Shown here in pieces: positions 26,820 through 35,479 of a DNA stretch of 54,579 bases; position 1 is the stretch's first letter, and each line of letters opens with the position of its first letter. The notes beneath the pieces were generated by a model. The model did no database searches and was not told the DNA's origin. It was given only the letters and a program-made list of their open reading frames with translations. Location: NCBI RefSeq assembly GCF_002938435.1, contig NZ_POQT01000031.1, positions 1-54,579 of the forward strand. The letters run 5' to 3'. Made by a program: the position numbers and the translations under genes. The DNA comes from Blastococcus saxobsidens (GTDB taxonomy: Bacteria; Actinomycetota; Actinomycetes; Mycobacteriales; Geodermatophilaceae).

Positions 26820-28484
26820 TCAGCGGAAGATGACGTTCAGGGCGATGACCAGCACCAGGGCGATGCCGGCCAGGGGCACCGGCGACCGGTACCAGGGCAG
26901 GAGGTGCGCCTCCGGGTCGGTGCGCACCTCCCGGGGTGTCTCGGAGTAGACCAGCCCGGCCAGCTCCGACGCGGGCTTGGGCGCGGTCACCGAGGTCACC
27001 GCGACGCTGACCACGATGTCGACGACGAAGGCGGCGCCGGCCGCCACGAACGCCGTGCCCTGACCCGGCAGCTCGATCACCCCGGTCTCGCTCATCACGA
27101 ACACGACCATCGCGGCGAGCGTGCCCGAGACCAGCCCGGTCCACCCGGCGGTCGGCGTCATCCGCTTCCAGAACATGCCCAGGATGAACGTTGCGAACAG
27201 CGGGGCGTTGAAGAAGCCGAACAGCGTCTGCAGGTAGTCCATCAGGTTCGTGTAACCGGCCGCGATCAGCGCCGTCCCGATGGCGGCCACCGTCGCCCCG
27301 ACGGTCGCCCACCGCCCCACGGCGAGGTAGTAGCCGTCGGGCCGGTCCTTCTTCACGTACTGCTGCCACAGGTCGTAGCTGAACACGGTGTTGAAGGCCG
27401 AGATGTTGGCCGCCATGCCCGCCATGAAGGCCGCCAGCAGGCCGGCGAGCGCCACGCCGAGCAGCCCGTTGGGCAGCACGTCGCGGATGAGCAGCAGGAT
27501 CGAGTTGTTGTAGTCGAAGTCCGGGTCGGCGGCCGCCCGGGCCTCGACGACCTCCGGGACGAGCACCGTGGCGATCAGGCCCGGGATGACCACGATGAAC
27601 GGCACGAACATCTTCGGGAACGACCCGATGATCGGCGTCGCGCGCGCCGCCGACATCGACTTGGTCGCCATGGCGCGCTGGACCTCGACGAAGTTGGTGG
27701 TCCAGTAGCCGAAGGACAGCACGAAGCCCAGACCGAAGATGATGCCGATCACCGACCACACCGGGTTCTCGAAGCCGGACAGGTCGGTGGCCGGCCACGA
27801 GGTCAGCTCCTCACCCCGGCCCGAGTCGGTGACCCGGTCGATCAGCCCGCCCACCCCGCCGACGCGGTGCAGGCCGATGAGGGTCAGCGGCAGCAGCGCG
27901 GCCACGATGACGAAGAACTGCAGGACCTCGTTGTAGATGGCGGCGGACAACCCGCCGAGGGTGATGTAGCTGAGCACCACGGCCGCCGCGACGATGAGCG
28001 AGACCCACAGCGGCCACCCCAGCAGCGCCTCCACGATCGTGGCGAGCAGGTAGAGGTTGATGCCGGCGATCAGGACCTGTGCGACGGCGAAGCTGATCGC
28101 GTTGACCAGGTGCGCGCCGGTGCCGAACCGGCGGCGCATGAACTCCGGGACGCTGCGCACCTTCGACCCGTAGTAGAAGGGCATCATCACGACGCCGAGG
28201 AACAGCATCGCGGGCACGGCGCCGATCCAGAAGTAGTGCATCGTCGACATGCCGTACTGCGCGCCGTTGGCCGACATGCCGACGATCTCGACCGCGCCCA
28301 GGTTGGCCGAGATGAACGCGAGCCCGGTCACCCAGGCGGGCAGCGAGCGGCCGGACAGGAAGAAGTCGAGGCTGTCGGAGACCCCTCGGCGTGCGGCGAA
28401 GCCGATCAGCAGCACGACGGCGAAGTAGGCGGCGACCAGCAGGTAGTCGACGAAGCCGGCGTCCAGTCTCAATGAGTCGCCCAA
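26820..28484 (-). CDS. Sodium/solute symporter (SSS family), likely galactose/glucose transporter
   Basis: A 554-residue membrane protein with about 14 hydrophobic segments. The best start is TTG 28484 (MGDSLRLDAGFVDYLLVAAY), eight bases after AGAAGGA. SSS features include GFAARRGVSDSLDFFLSGRSLPAWV near the N-terminus, FISANLGAVEIVG in TM2, GGLSAAIYNEVLQFFVI, and LLAAFMAGMAANISAFNT. The last corresponds to the Na+-site TM8 region of vSGLT. Placement directly after galT and galK points to Na+-coupled galactose or glucose uptake. The substrate is inferred from the operon. Confidence 0.85.
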   Translation of the reverse strand: MGDSLRLDAGFVDYLLVAAYFAVVLLIGFAARRGVSDSLDFFLSGRSLPAWVTGLAFISANLGAVEIVGMSANGAQYGMSTMHYFWIGAVPAMLFLGVVMMPFYYGSKVRSVPEFMRRRFGTGAHLVNAISFAVAQVLIAGINLYLLATIVEALLGWPLWVSLIVAAAVVLSYITLGGLSAAIYNEVLQFFVIVAALLPLTLIGLHRVGGVGGLIDRVTDSGRGEELTSWPATDLSGFENPVWSVIGIIFGLGFVLSFGYWTTNFVEVQRAMATKSMSAARATPIIGSFPKMFVPFIVVIPGLIATVLVPEVVEARAAADPDFDYNNSILLLIRDVLPNGLLGVALAGLLAAFMAGMAANISAFNTVFSYDLWQQYVKKDRPDGYYLAVGRWATVGATVAAIGTALIAAGYTNLMDYLQTLFGFFNAPLFATFILGMFWKRMTPTAGWTGLVSGTLAAMVVFVMSETGVIELPGQGTAFVAAGAAFVVDIVVSVAVTSVTAPKPASELAGLVYSETPREVRTDPEAHLLPWYRSPVPLAGIALVLVIALNVIFR

Positions 28485-28510
28485 CGGGGTTCCTTCTCTC
28501 GGGAGTGCGG

Positions 28511-29680
28511 TCAGGCCAGCCGTCGGGCGCCGGCGGACGGGATGACGACGAAGGTGCGCGGAGCCCGGTGCTGCTCCCGCGCGAAGCGTTCGGTGACCGC
28601 GCCGGTGATGTCGTCGGCGGCCCCGGCCTCGATGAGGGCGACGACGCTGCCGCCGAACCCGCCCCCGACCATCCGGGCGCCGTGGGCGCCGGCGGCGAGC
28701 GCGGCCTCGACGCAGGCGTCGACCAGCGGCACGGAGATCTCGAAGTCGTCCCGCAGCGACTCGTGCCCGGCGGTGAGCACCGGGCCGATCACGCGCGGGT
28801 CGGCGTCGCCCCGCAGCGTCGCCACCACCTGCAGCACCCGGGCGTCCTCGGTGACGACGTGGCGGGCGCGCCGCAGCAGCACGTCCCCCTCGTCCGAGCC
28901 GTCGGCCAGGGGGTCGAGGGCGGCGACGTCCTCGATCTCGCGGAGCAGGTCGACCCCGAGCCGCTCGGCGGCCCGCTCGCACTCCCGGCGGCGGTCGCGG
29001 TAGCCACCCTCGGCGTGGTCGTGCGTGGTGCCGGTGTCGATGACCAGCAGCGCCAGGCCGGCCGCCGCGAGGTCCAGCGGCACCTGCTCGCGGGTGCCGT
29101 CGCGGGTGTCCAGGAACAGCGCGTGCCCGGCGGTGCACAGCACCGAGGCCGACTGGTCGAGCGCACCGGTGGGCGCACCCACGAAGTCGTTCTCTGCCCG
29201 GCGGGCGACGTCGATCAACGCGTCGGCGTCCAGGTCGAGGTCCAGCAGGTCGCGCACCGCGAGCGCCACGGAGCAGGAGAGCGCCGCCGAGGACGAGAGC
29301 CCGGCCCCGGAGGGGACGTCGCCGTCGACCAGGATGCTCAGCCCGCCGGGGACCCGGCCGGCGAGCGCGTGCACGACCCCGGCGGGATAGCCGGCCCAGC
29401 CCTCCGGCCGGCCCGGCTCGAGATCGGCCACGGCGACCTCGGCGCGCGCGCCGAGGTGCTGCGCGGAGGCCAGGACCAGCAGCCCGTCGTCCCGGCGCGC
29501 GACGGCGGCGCGGATCGTGTGCGGCAGCGCCACGGGCAGCACGAAGCCGCCGTTGTAGTCGGTGTGCTCCCCGATGACGTTGACCCGCCCCGGCGCCGCC
29601 CAGACGCCCTCGGACTGCTGCCCGAAGCTGTCGGCGAAGGCGGCGGCCACCCGCTCGGCCGCGGCGGCGTCGGTCACCAC
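28511..29680 (-). CDS. galK: Galactokinase
   Basis: Phosphorylates galactose to galactose 1-phosphate in the Leloir pathway. The 389-residue GHMP kinase starts at GTG 29680 (MVTDAAAAERVAAAF). The galactokinase signature is APGRVNVIGEHTDYNGGFVLPVAL; the ATP loop is PSGAGLSSSAALSC; motif 3 is GGGFGGSVVAL near the C-terminus. GAPTGALDQSASVL includes the catalytic Asp. It lies between galT (upstream) and the SSS gene, so import and activation of galactose are encoded together. No galE or galactose regulator is present here. Confidence 0.95.
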   Translation of the reverse strand: MVTDAAAAERVAAAFADSFGQQSEGVWAAPGRVNVIGEHTDYNGGFVLPVALPHTIRAAVARRDDGLLVLASAQHLGARAEVAVADLEPGRPEGWAGYPAGVVHALAGRVPGGLSILVDGDVPSGAGLSSSAALSCSVALAVRDLLDLDLDADALIDVARRAENDFVGAPTGALDQSASVLCTAGHALFLDTRDGTREQVPLDLAAAGLALLVIDTGTTHDHAEGGYRDRRRECERAAERLGVDLLREIEDVAALDPLADGSDEGDVLLRRARHVVTEDARVLQVVATLRGDADPRVIGPVLTAGHESLRDDFEISVPLVDACVEAALAAGAHGARMVGGGFGGSVVALIEAGAADDITGAVTERFAREQHRAPRTFVVIPSAGARRLA

Positions 29681-29710
29681 GAGACCCTGCCCATGGCTCG
29701 GCTCCGGCCT

Positions 29711-29757
29711 CGCCGGCGCTCCTCGGTCGCCGGCGCTCCTCGGTCGCCGGCGCTCCC
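29711..29757. repeat. 17-bp tandem repeat in the galT-galK gap
   Basis: CGCCGGCGCTCCTCGGT at 29711-29727 is repeated exactly at 29728-29744, with a partial third copy to 29757. It fills most of the 85-bp gap between galT and galK, and the unit itself contains the dyad GCGCCGGCG on the other strand. Its function is unknown; it may form a hairpin or be a slipped repeat. Confidence 0.75.
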
Positions 29758-29765
29758 TACGAGGC

Positions 29766-30860
29766 TCACTCGGCTGTCACCTGCGCGTTCCTCAGCTGCT
29801 CGGCGACGTCCTCGGGGTTCGTGTCGGTGATGAAGGCGCCCATCCCGGACTCCGACCCGGCCAGGTACTTGAGCTTGCCGGGCGCACGTCGCAGCGAGAA
29901 CAGCTGCAGGTGCAGCCACCACTCGTCCCGGGCACGCGCCGGGGCCTGGTTCCAGGAGGCGATGTAGGGCATCGGGGTGTCGAACCGGTGGGCGAACCGG
30001 CCGAGGACGTCGAGGTAGACGTCGACGAAGGCGTCCCGCTCGGCGTCCGTCAGCTCGGGGAGGTCGGCCACCTTGCGGGTCGGGAACAGCTGCACCTCGT
30101 AGGGCCAGCGGGCGGCCGCGGGCACGAACGCCGTCCAGTGCTCGTTCGCCGCGACGACGCGAGGACCGGAGCGCTCCGCGGTCACGACCTCGGCGAACAG
30201 GTCACCCCCCGTGGCCTCGCGGTGCCGGCGCACCGAGCCCAGCAGCTTCTCCACCCGCGGTGCGACGAACGGGTAGGCGTAGATCTGCCCGTGCGGGTGG
30301 GAGAGCGTCACCCCGATCTCCTCGCCGTGGTTCTCGAAGCAGAACACCTGCTCGACGCCGTCCAGCGCGGACAGCTCGGCGGTGCGCTCGGCCCAGGCGT
30401 CGACGACCAGCCGTGCCCGCTGGTGGCCGAGCTCGAAGAAGTCCCGGTCGTGGTCGCTGGTGAAGCAGACGACCTCGCAGCGGCCGAAGCCGGGACGCAG
30501 CTCGGCGAGCGGGTTGCCGGCAGCCGACGTCGGGACGTCCCGCGCCACGTCGGTGGCCAGCGACGGGAAGCGGTTCTCGAAGACGACCACCTGGTAGTCG
30601 CTCTCCGGGATCTCCGTCGGCCGGCCGGGCCGCGAGGGGCACAGCGGGCACTGGTCGGCCGGGGGCAGGAAGGTGCGGGTCTGCCGGTGCGCGGCCACCA
30701 CGACCCACTCACCCAGCAGGGGGTCGAACCGGAGCTGGGACTGCGTGGCGACGGCCGGCAGGTCGCGGCCGTCCGTCGCGTCGCGCGGAGGGGCGTCCGC
30801 GTCCTCGTCGAAGTAGAGGATTTCGCGGCCGTCGGCCAGCCGCCGGCTCGTCCGGATCAC
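29766..30860 (-). CDS. galT: Galactose-1-phosphate uridylyltransferase
   Basis: Transfers UMP from UDP-glucose to galactose 1-phosphate. The 364-residue protein starts at GTG 30860 (MIRTSRRLADGREILYF). The nucleophile motif HPHGQ is in GVTLSHPHGQIYAYPF. CPLCPSRPG near residue 72 gives the zinc Cys, and the C-terminal half has EWWLHLQLFS. The N-terminal 35 residues are rather variable. It is the first gene of galT-galK-SSS-small protein. A 10-bp dyad stands just upstream. Confidence 0.95.
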   Translation of the reverse strand: MIRTSRRLADGREILYFDEDADAPPRDATDGRDLPAVATQSQLRFDPLLGEWVVVAAHRQTRTFLPPADQCPLCPSRPGRPTEIPESDYQVVVFENRFPSLATDVARDVPTSAAGNPLAELRPGFGRCEVVCFTSDHDRDFFELGHQRARLVVDAWAERTAELSALDGVEQVFCFENHGEEIGVTLSHPHGQIYAYPFVAPRVEKLLGSVRRHREATGGDLFAEVVTAERSGPRVVAANEHWTAFVPAAARWPYEVQLFPTRKVADLPELTDAERDAFVDVYLDVLGRFAHRFDTPMPYIASWNQAPARARDEWWLHLQLFSLRRAPGKLKYLAGSESGMGAFITDTNPEDVAEQLRNAQVTAE

Positions 30861-30872
30861 CGCGCGCCCGCC

Positions 30873-30904
30873 TTCCCGCCGTCACGGAGCGTGCACGGCG
30901 GGAA
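30873..30904. other. Inverted repeat upstream of galT
   Basis: TTCCCGCCGT (30873-30882) and ACGGCGGGAA (30895-30904) are exact reverse complements with a 12-base spacer, 12 bp before the galT start. It could be a galactose-operon operator or the end terminator of the tRNA transcripts arriving on the same strand. The remaining ~100 bp to 31006 hold no other recognisable feature. Confidence 0.5.
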
Positions 30905-31006
30905 CGACCGTAGCCCTCGTCTTGATCACGCTGCCACCGGAGGCGGCTGCGATCTGCGCGACGCCCGATCGGGTGGCGGAGGCGATGCTTCCCGGGAACG
31001 GCGAGA

Positions 31007-31030
31007 GCCCCCGACCTGGTGGTCGGGGGC
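31007..31030 (-). terminator. Terminator hairpin after tRNA-Glu copy 1
   Basis: GCCCCCGACC (31007-31016), loop TGGT, GGTCGGGGGC (31021-31030): a perfect 10-bp stem 12 bases beyond the 3' end of the tRNA. It recurs with a longer stem after the second copy. Confidence 0.7.
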
Positions 31031-31041
31031 GCTCGGTCGCG

Positions 31042-31114
31042 TAGCCCCGAAGGGATTCGAACCCTCGCTACCGCCGTGAGAGGGCGGCGTCCTGGGCCGC
31101 TAGACGACGGGGCC
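31042..31114 (-). tRNA. tRNA-Glu (CTC), copy 1
   Basis: A 73-base cloverleaf: acceptor GGCCCCG/CGGGGCT with a terminal G-U pair, discriminator A, D-arm GTCTAGC, anticodon stem GCCGCC...GGCGGT with anticodon CTC in loop CTCTCA, and T-arm GAGGGTTCGAATCCCTT. No CCA is encoded. It is identical to copy 2 at 31227 and lies on the same strand as gltX. Confidence 0.95.
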
Positions 31115-31186
31115 GTGCAGCACCCATTTTGCCATGCCCCGGACGGCCGTGGCGACGGGGGTCCGGGTGCCGCAGCCCGGGAACGG

Positions 31187-31220
31187 CGAGAGCCCCCGAC
31201 CTGGTGGTCGGGGGCTCTCG
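31187..31220 (-). terminator. Terminator hairpin after tRNA-Glu copy 2
   Basis: Perfect 15-bp stem: CGAGAGCCCCCGACC (31187-31201), loop TGGT, GGTCGGGGGCTCTCG (31206-31220). It stands between the two tRNA-Glu genes, so it would end transcription before copy 1 unless copy 1 has its own promoter or read-through occurs. Confidence 0.75.
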
Positions 31221-31226
31221 ATCGCG

Positions 31227-31299
31227 TAGCCCCGAAGGGATTCGAACCCTCGCTACCGCCGTGAGAGGGCGGCGTCCTGGGCCGCTAGACGACGGGGCC
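31227..31299 (-). tRNA. tRNA-Glu (CTC), copy 2
   Basis: Same 73-base sequence as copy 1, offset by exactly 185 bases. The duplicated block includes the downstream hairpin (about 128 bp, 30991-31118 against 31176-31303, with two differences), so this is a tandem duplication of tRNA plus terminator. Anticodon CTC. Confidence 0.95.
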
Positions 31300-31341
31300 G
31301 TGCTGGTGGTGCGGTGGTGCAGGAGGAACCAGGCTTCCTCG

Positions 31342-31413
31342 CTGGGGTACCAGGACTCGAACCTAGACTAACGGAACCAGAAACCGTCGGGCTGCCAATT
31401 ACCCCATACCCCA
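31342..31413 (-). tRNA. tRNA-Gln (CTG)
   Basis: A 72-base cloverleaf with acceptor TGGGGTA/TACCCCA, discriminator G, D-loop GGGGTAATTGGCAG, anticodon CTG in CGGTTTCTGGTTCCG, and T-arm CTAGGTTCGAGTCCTGG. No CCA is encoded. It precedes the tRNA-Glu pair on the same strand and is downstream of gltX and the CPBP gene. Confidence 0.93.
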
Positions 31414-31475
31414 TGGGCGGCACCTCGCGGCGCCGGGAAAGACGATACCCGACACCGTCGGAGCCGGTGGCACCA

Positions 31476-31489
31476 CCCCCCCCCCCCCC
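31476..31489. repeat. 14-base C homopolymer
   Basis: An uninterrupted run of 14 C residues lies 10 bases past the stop of the CPBP gene and about 60 bp before tRNA-Gln. Runs this long are rare even in GC-rich genomes and are prone to slippage and to assembly error. Confidence 0.9.
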
Positions 31490-31499
31490 GGTCGGCGGG

Positions 31500-32663
31500 T
31501 CAGGCGACCGGGACCGGGGGCCGCAGCCAGGGCGGACGCAGGTCCTGGGCCTGCGTCCGCAGCTCGGGCCGCGCCCGGCGGGCCCACCACGCCACCAGCG
31601 CCACGTAGCCCGCCAGGCCGAGCACCCCGACGCCCAGCGACACGAGACCGGCCCCGGCCGGCAGGGTCTCCATGGAGACGACGTCGTCGCCGAGGAAGCC
31701 GGCGAGGACGAACAGCAGCACGTTGTTGACCGCGTGCAGCACGATCGCCGCCTCGAGGCCGCCGGTCAGCCACACCACGGCGGAGGCGGCCAGCGCGAAG
31801 GCGAACCGGTCCAGGAACGTGGGCAGGTCCGGTGGCAGGTGCGCCAGGGAGAACAGGGCGCCGGTGACGACGGCGGCCAGCACCGCCCCCACCGCCGGCC
31901 CGCGGACCCAGCCGGCGATCGCCTGGCTGAGGTAGCCGCGGAACAGGTACTCCTCGGCGGCCGACTGGAGCGGGGTCGTGAACAGGACGACCACGAGCAG
32001 CCAGCCCCAGCCCGGGACGGGACCGTCGGCCTCCCCCTCCCCCACGGTGAACCCGAGGACGACCCCCACGCCGATGGCCAGCCCGAGGGTGGCCAGGGCG
32101 AGGACGGTGAGCCGGGGCAGCAGCCGCCATCGCAGCCTCGCCAGCACCGAGGACGACCAGCCGGGCCGCATGCCGTGCGCCACCGCCCAGGCCAGCCACA
32201 CCACCGGGATGGCGACGACGAGCGCACCGTTGGTGAGGAGGAGGACGGCGGGGTCGAGCAGGTCGTCCATCGTCAGGTCCGGGCTGACGCCGGAGAGGAT
32301 GCCCACGACCCCGACGACCGCGCTGGCCACCCCGAAGACGACCGCGAGGAGCAGCAGCCCCACCAACGGACGCCACCACGCCCAGTCACGGGCGCGCATG
32401 GCGTGCAGGAACGTCTGCGGCTCGTCGTGCGGAGGCGCGCCCGGCGGGGGCGCCCAGACCGGCTGGGGCGGCCAGGGGCCTGGCTGCGGGCCCCAGGGAG
32501 CGGGCTGCGGCCCGCCCTGCGGCGGCCACGGGGCGTACTGGGGCCAGGGGGCCGGGTGCGGCCAGGGGGCGGGCGGCGGCTGGCCGGGCCCGGGCCGCAG
32601 GGTGGGCGGCGGACCGGCGTACCGCTCGTCGTCCGGTCGCCACCCGGCCCCCGGCGCACTCAT
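31500..32663 (-). CDS. CPBP-family intramembrane metalloprotease
   Basis: A 387-residue membrane protein of the CPBP/Abi family (CAAX-protease-like). The ATG at 32663 overlaps the gltX stop (ATGA). Residues 1-85 are a low-complexity Pro/Trp/Gly/Gln tail ([14 protein letters not shown] and similar). Then come about eight membrane segments. The metalloprotease motifs are EEYLFRG (motif EExxxR), FSLAHLPPD, and HAVNNVL. Substrates are unknown; in bacteria members act in protein processing or immunity to self-made peptides. No bacteriocin genes are nearby. Confidence 0.85.
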   Translation of the reverse strand: MSAPGAGWRPDDERYAGPPPTLRPGPGQPPPAPWPHPAPWPQYAPWPPQGGPQPAPWGPQPGPWPPQPVWAPPPGAPPHDEPQTFLHAMRARDWAWWRPLVGLLLLAVVFGVASAVVGVVGILSGVSPDLTMDDLLDPAVLLLTNGALVVAIPVVWLAWAVAHGMRPGWSSSVLARLRWRLLPRLTVLALATLGLAIGVGVVLGFTVGEGEADGPVPGWGWLLVVVLFTTPLQSAAEEYLFRGYLSQAIAGWVRGPAVGAVLAAVVTGALFSLAHLPPDLPTFLDRFAFALAASAVVWLTGGLEAAIVLHAVNNVLLFVLAGFLGDDVVSMETLPAGAGLVSLGVGVLGLAGYVALVAWWARRARPELRTQAQDLRPPWLRPPVPVA

Positions 32664-34135
32664 CCGGCGGTCGCCACCTCGCGGGCGGCGACCAGCCGGA
32701 CCAGCGTCCGCTCGCGGCCCAGCAGCTCCATCGACTCGTAGAGCGGTGGCGAGACCGTCCGCCCGCTGACCGCGACCCGCACCGGGCCGAACGCCTGGCG
32801 CGGCTTGCGGCCCAGGCCCTCGACCAGGGCGTCCTTCAACGCCTGCTCGATCGCCGGGGTGGTCCACTCGGGCAGCTCGCGCAGGGCGGTCGTCGCCGCG
32901 TCCAGCACCTCGACGGCGGCCTCGCCGGCCAGCTGCTTCTCCGCCGCGGCGGGGTCGATGGCGACCTCGTCGACGAAGAGGAAACCCAGCAGCCCGACGG
33001 CCTCGGACAGCACGACCATGCGCTCCTGGGCCAGCGGCGCGATGGCCTCCAGCACCGCCTGCTGCTCCGCCGTCGGCGGGTCGGTGACCAGGCCGGCCTG
33101 CGCCAGGTACGGCACGACCCGGGCGGTGAACTCCTCCACCGGCAGCGCCCGCAGGTGGGTGGCGTTGATCGCCTCGGCCTTCTTCAGGTCGAAGCGCGCC
33201 GGGTTGGCGCTGACCCGGGTGACGTCGAACGCCTCGACCATCTCCCGCACGGAGAACACGTCCCGGTCCTCGGCGATCGACCAGCCGAGCAGCGCCAGGT
33301 AGTTGGTCAGCCCCTCGGGCAGGAAGCCCCGCTCGGGGTAGACGTCGAAGTTGGCCTGGGGGTCCCGCTTGGACAGCTTCTTGGTCCCCTCCCCCATGAC
33401 GTAGGGCAGGTGACCGAACCGCGGCGTCCCGGAGACGACACCGATGTCGGTCAGCGCCGCGTACAGCGCGAGCTGGCGCGGGGTCGACGGCAGCAGGTCC
33501 TCCCCGCGCAGGACGTCGGTGATGCCCATGAGGGCGTCGTCCACCGGGTTCACGAAGGGGTAGAGGGGAGCGCCGTTGCCGCGGACGAGGACGAAGTCCG
33601 GCACGGACCCGGCGGCGAAGCGGACCTCGCCGCGCACCAGGTCGGTCCAGGTCAGGTCCTCGTCGGGCATCCGCAGCCGCAGGACCGGCTGGCGGCCCTC
33701 GTCCCGGAACGCCCGCTTCTGCGCATCGGTGAGGAACCGGTCGGCGTTGTCGTAGCCGAGCTTGGGGTCCTGCCCGGCGGCCAGCCGGCGCGCGTCGACC
33801 TCCTCGTTGGTGGAGAAGGACTCGTAGGCGTGGCCGCTCTCCAGCAGCCGCGCCGCGACGTCGCGGTAGACGTCGTGCCGCTCGGACTGCCGGTAGGGCC
33901 CGTGCGGACCGCCGACGTCCGGGCCCTCGTCCCAGTCGATGCCCAGCCACCGCAGGCTGCGCAGCAGGTGCTCGAAGGACTCCTCGGAGTCGCGGCTGGC
34001 GTCGGTGTCCTCGATGCGCAGCACCAGCTGCCCGCCGGTGTGCCGGGCGTGCGCCCAGTTGAACAGGGCCGTCCGCATCAGGCCGACGTGCACCATGCCC
34101 GTGGGCGACGGGCAGAACCTGGTCCGGACGCTCAC
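32660..34135 (-). CDS. gltX: Glutamyl-tRNA synthetase (probably non-discriminating)
   Basis: A 491-residue class I synthetase. GTG 34135 ([18 protein letters not shown]) overlaps the FAH stop by four bases. The HIGH-type motif is [10 protein letters not shown], and KKLSKRD is the KMSKS equivalent; [16 protein letters not shown] is the glutamate-site region. Actinobacteria usually lack glutaminyl-tRNA synthetase and charge tRNA-Gln with Glu, followed by GatCAB amidation. The two tRNA-Glu and one tRNA-Gln genes downstream on the same strand are this enzyme's two substrates. Confidence 0.95.
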   Translation of the reverse strand: MSVRTRFCPSPTGMVHVGLMRTALFNWAHARHTGGQLVLRIEDTDASRDSEESFEHLLRSLRWLGIDWDEGPDVGGPHGPYRQSERHDVYRDVAARLLESGHAYESFSTNEEVDARRLAAGQDPKLGYDNADRFLTDAQKRAFRDEGRQPVLRLRMPDEDLTWTDLVRGEVRFAAGSVPDFVLVRGNGAPLYPFVNPVDDALMGITDVLRGEDLLPSTPRQLALYAALTDIGVVSGTPRFGHLPYVMGEGTKKLSKRDPQANFDVYPERGFLPEGLTNYLALLGWSIAEDRDVFSVREMVEAFDVTRVSANPARFDLKKAEAINATHLRALPVEEFTARVVPYLAQAGLVTDPPTAEQQAVLEAIAPLAQERMVVLSEAVGLLGFLFVDEVAIDPAAAEKQLAGEAAVEVLDAATTALRELPEWTTPAIEQALKDALVEGLGRKPRQAFGPVRVAVSGRTVSPPLYESMELLGRERTLVRLVAAREVATAG

Positions 34136-34944
34136 CGGGCCGCGCCCGCGGTGGAGACCGGGTCGGCGTCGGTGACCGAGTTGGTCAGGGTGCCCAGCCC
34201 CTGGATCGTGCACTCGACCTGCTGGCCGGGGCGGATCGGGCCGACGCCCGCGGGCGTGCCGGTGAGCAGGACGTCACCGGGAAGCAGGGTCATCACCTGG
34301 GAGACGTGGCTGATCAGCCGCGGGAGGCCGAAGAGCAGCTGGCTCGTCCGCCCCCTCTGCCGCAGCTCGCCGTCCACCGTGCAGGAGAGCTCGAGATCCG
34401 ACGGGTCCAGGCCCAGGCCCGGCAGGTCGGTCTCGATCCACGGGCCCAGCGGGCAGAAGGAGTCGAAGCCCTTGGCGCGGGTCCACTGACCGTCGTTCTT
34501 CTGGAAGTCCCGCTCGCTGATGTCGTTGCCGATCGTGTAGCCGAACACGCTGCTCAGCGCCTGCTCCGGCGTCACGTTGCGGGCCCCGCGGGCACCGATG
34601 ACGACGGCGAGCTCGACCTCGTGGTGCACGTTCGTGCTCCCGGGCGGGATACGGATGGCGTCCCCCGGGCCGATCACCGAGGTCGACGGCTTGAGGAACA
34701 TCAGCGGCTCCCCCGGCGCGTCCCCGGTTCTCATCTCGGCGACGTGGTCGGCGTAGTTCTTGCCGATCGCGACCACCTTGCTCGGGAGGATCGGCGAGAG
34801 CAGCCGGATGTCCGCCTGCGCGAACCGCGTGCCGGTGAAGTTGATCTGGCCGAAGGGGTGGCCCTCGATCTGGGCGATCTGGCCGTCCCCGTCGAGAACG
34901 CCGAAGGACATGCCCTGAGGTGAGGCGAAACGGACGATGCGCAC
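34132..34944 (-). CDS. Fumarylacetoacetate hydrolase (FAH) family protein
   Basis: A 270-residue enzyme with the FAH C-terminal fold. Start GTG 34944 ([15 protein letters not shown]). Metal ligands are in [12 protein letters not shown] (the HxxxE...E motif) and [23 protein letters not shown] and [15 protein letters not shown] are conserved. Members hydrolyse C-C bonds or decarboxylate 2-oxo-diacids (for example oxaloacetate); the substrate cannot be set. The same gene flanks gltX in mycobacteria (Rv2993c), and the four-base overlap indicates cotranslation. Confidence 0.9.
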   Translation of the reverse strand: MRIVRFASPQGMSFGVLDGDGQIAQIEGHPFGQINFTGTRFAQADIRLLSPILPSKVVAIGKNYADHVAEMRTGDAPGEPLMFLKPSTSVIGPGDAIRIPPGSTNVHHEVELAVVIGARGARNVTPEQALSSVFGYTIGNDISERDFQKNDGQWTRAKGFDSFCPLGPWIETDLPGLGLDPSDLELSCTVDGELRQRGRTSQLLFGLPRLISHVSQVMTLLPGDVLLTGTPAGVGPIRPGQQVECTIQGLGTLTNSVTDADPVSTAGAAR

Positions 34945-34986
34945 GAGCCGAGGTTAGCCGCGTCCCGTCCGGCCTATCGTTCGCCC

Positions 34987-35367
34987 ATGGCCTGCCGCTT
35001 CTCCGAACTCGTCGTCGACAGCCGCGACCCCGAGTCCTTGGCCGCCTTCTGGGCGGCGGTGCTCGACTACCGGGTGGTCGGGCGGGAGGACGACGGCGCC
35101 GTCGAGATCGGCCCCGAGGCCGGGTTCGGCGGGGTCGCGCCCACGCTGGTCTTCGTGCCGGTCGCCGAGCCGACGCCGGGGAAGGTGCGGCTGCACATCG
35201 ACGTCAGCCCCACCGACCGGGACCAGGACGCCGAGCTGCAGCGGCTGCTGGAGCTGGGCGCGGCACCCGCCGACGTGGGCCAGGGGCCGGGGGCGACCTG
35301 GCACGTGCTCACCGACCCCGAGGGCAACGAGTTCTGCCTGCTGCGCAGGCGGCTCGATCCGGCGTAG
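34987..35367 (+). CDS. VOC/glyoxalase-like protein
   Basis: A 126-residue single-domain vicinal-oxygen-chelate protein (Glyoxalase_6-like), starting MACRFSELVVDSRDPESLAAFW. Two beta-alpha-beta-beta-beta modules are visible: ELVVDSRDPESLAAFWAAVLDY and VRLHIDVSPTDRDQDAELQRLLELGA, ending with LTDPEGNEFCLL. A full catalytic metal set is not apparent (one His in LHIDV and one Glu in NEFCLL), so it may bind rather than transform a ligand. It is divergent from the FAH gene with a 42-bp gap. Confidence 0.85.
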   Translation: MACRFSELVVDSRDPESLAAFWAAVLDYRVVGREDDGAVEIGPEAGFGGVAPTLVFVPVAEPTPGKVRLHIDVSPTDRDQDAELQRLLELGAAPADVGQGPGATWHVLTDPEGNEFCLLRRRLDPA

Positions 35368-35479
35368 CCGGGTGGGTCGGTCGCGGGGGCCGAAGGCCTC
35401 CCGACCGGGACACGGGCAGCGGCTCCGCCCGACCGGGGACGGCAACTGGCCGCGGTGTCGGCCGGAGGCCGACAATGTG

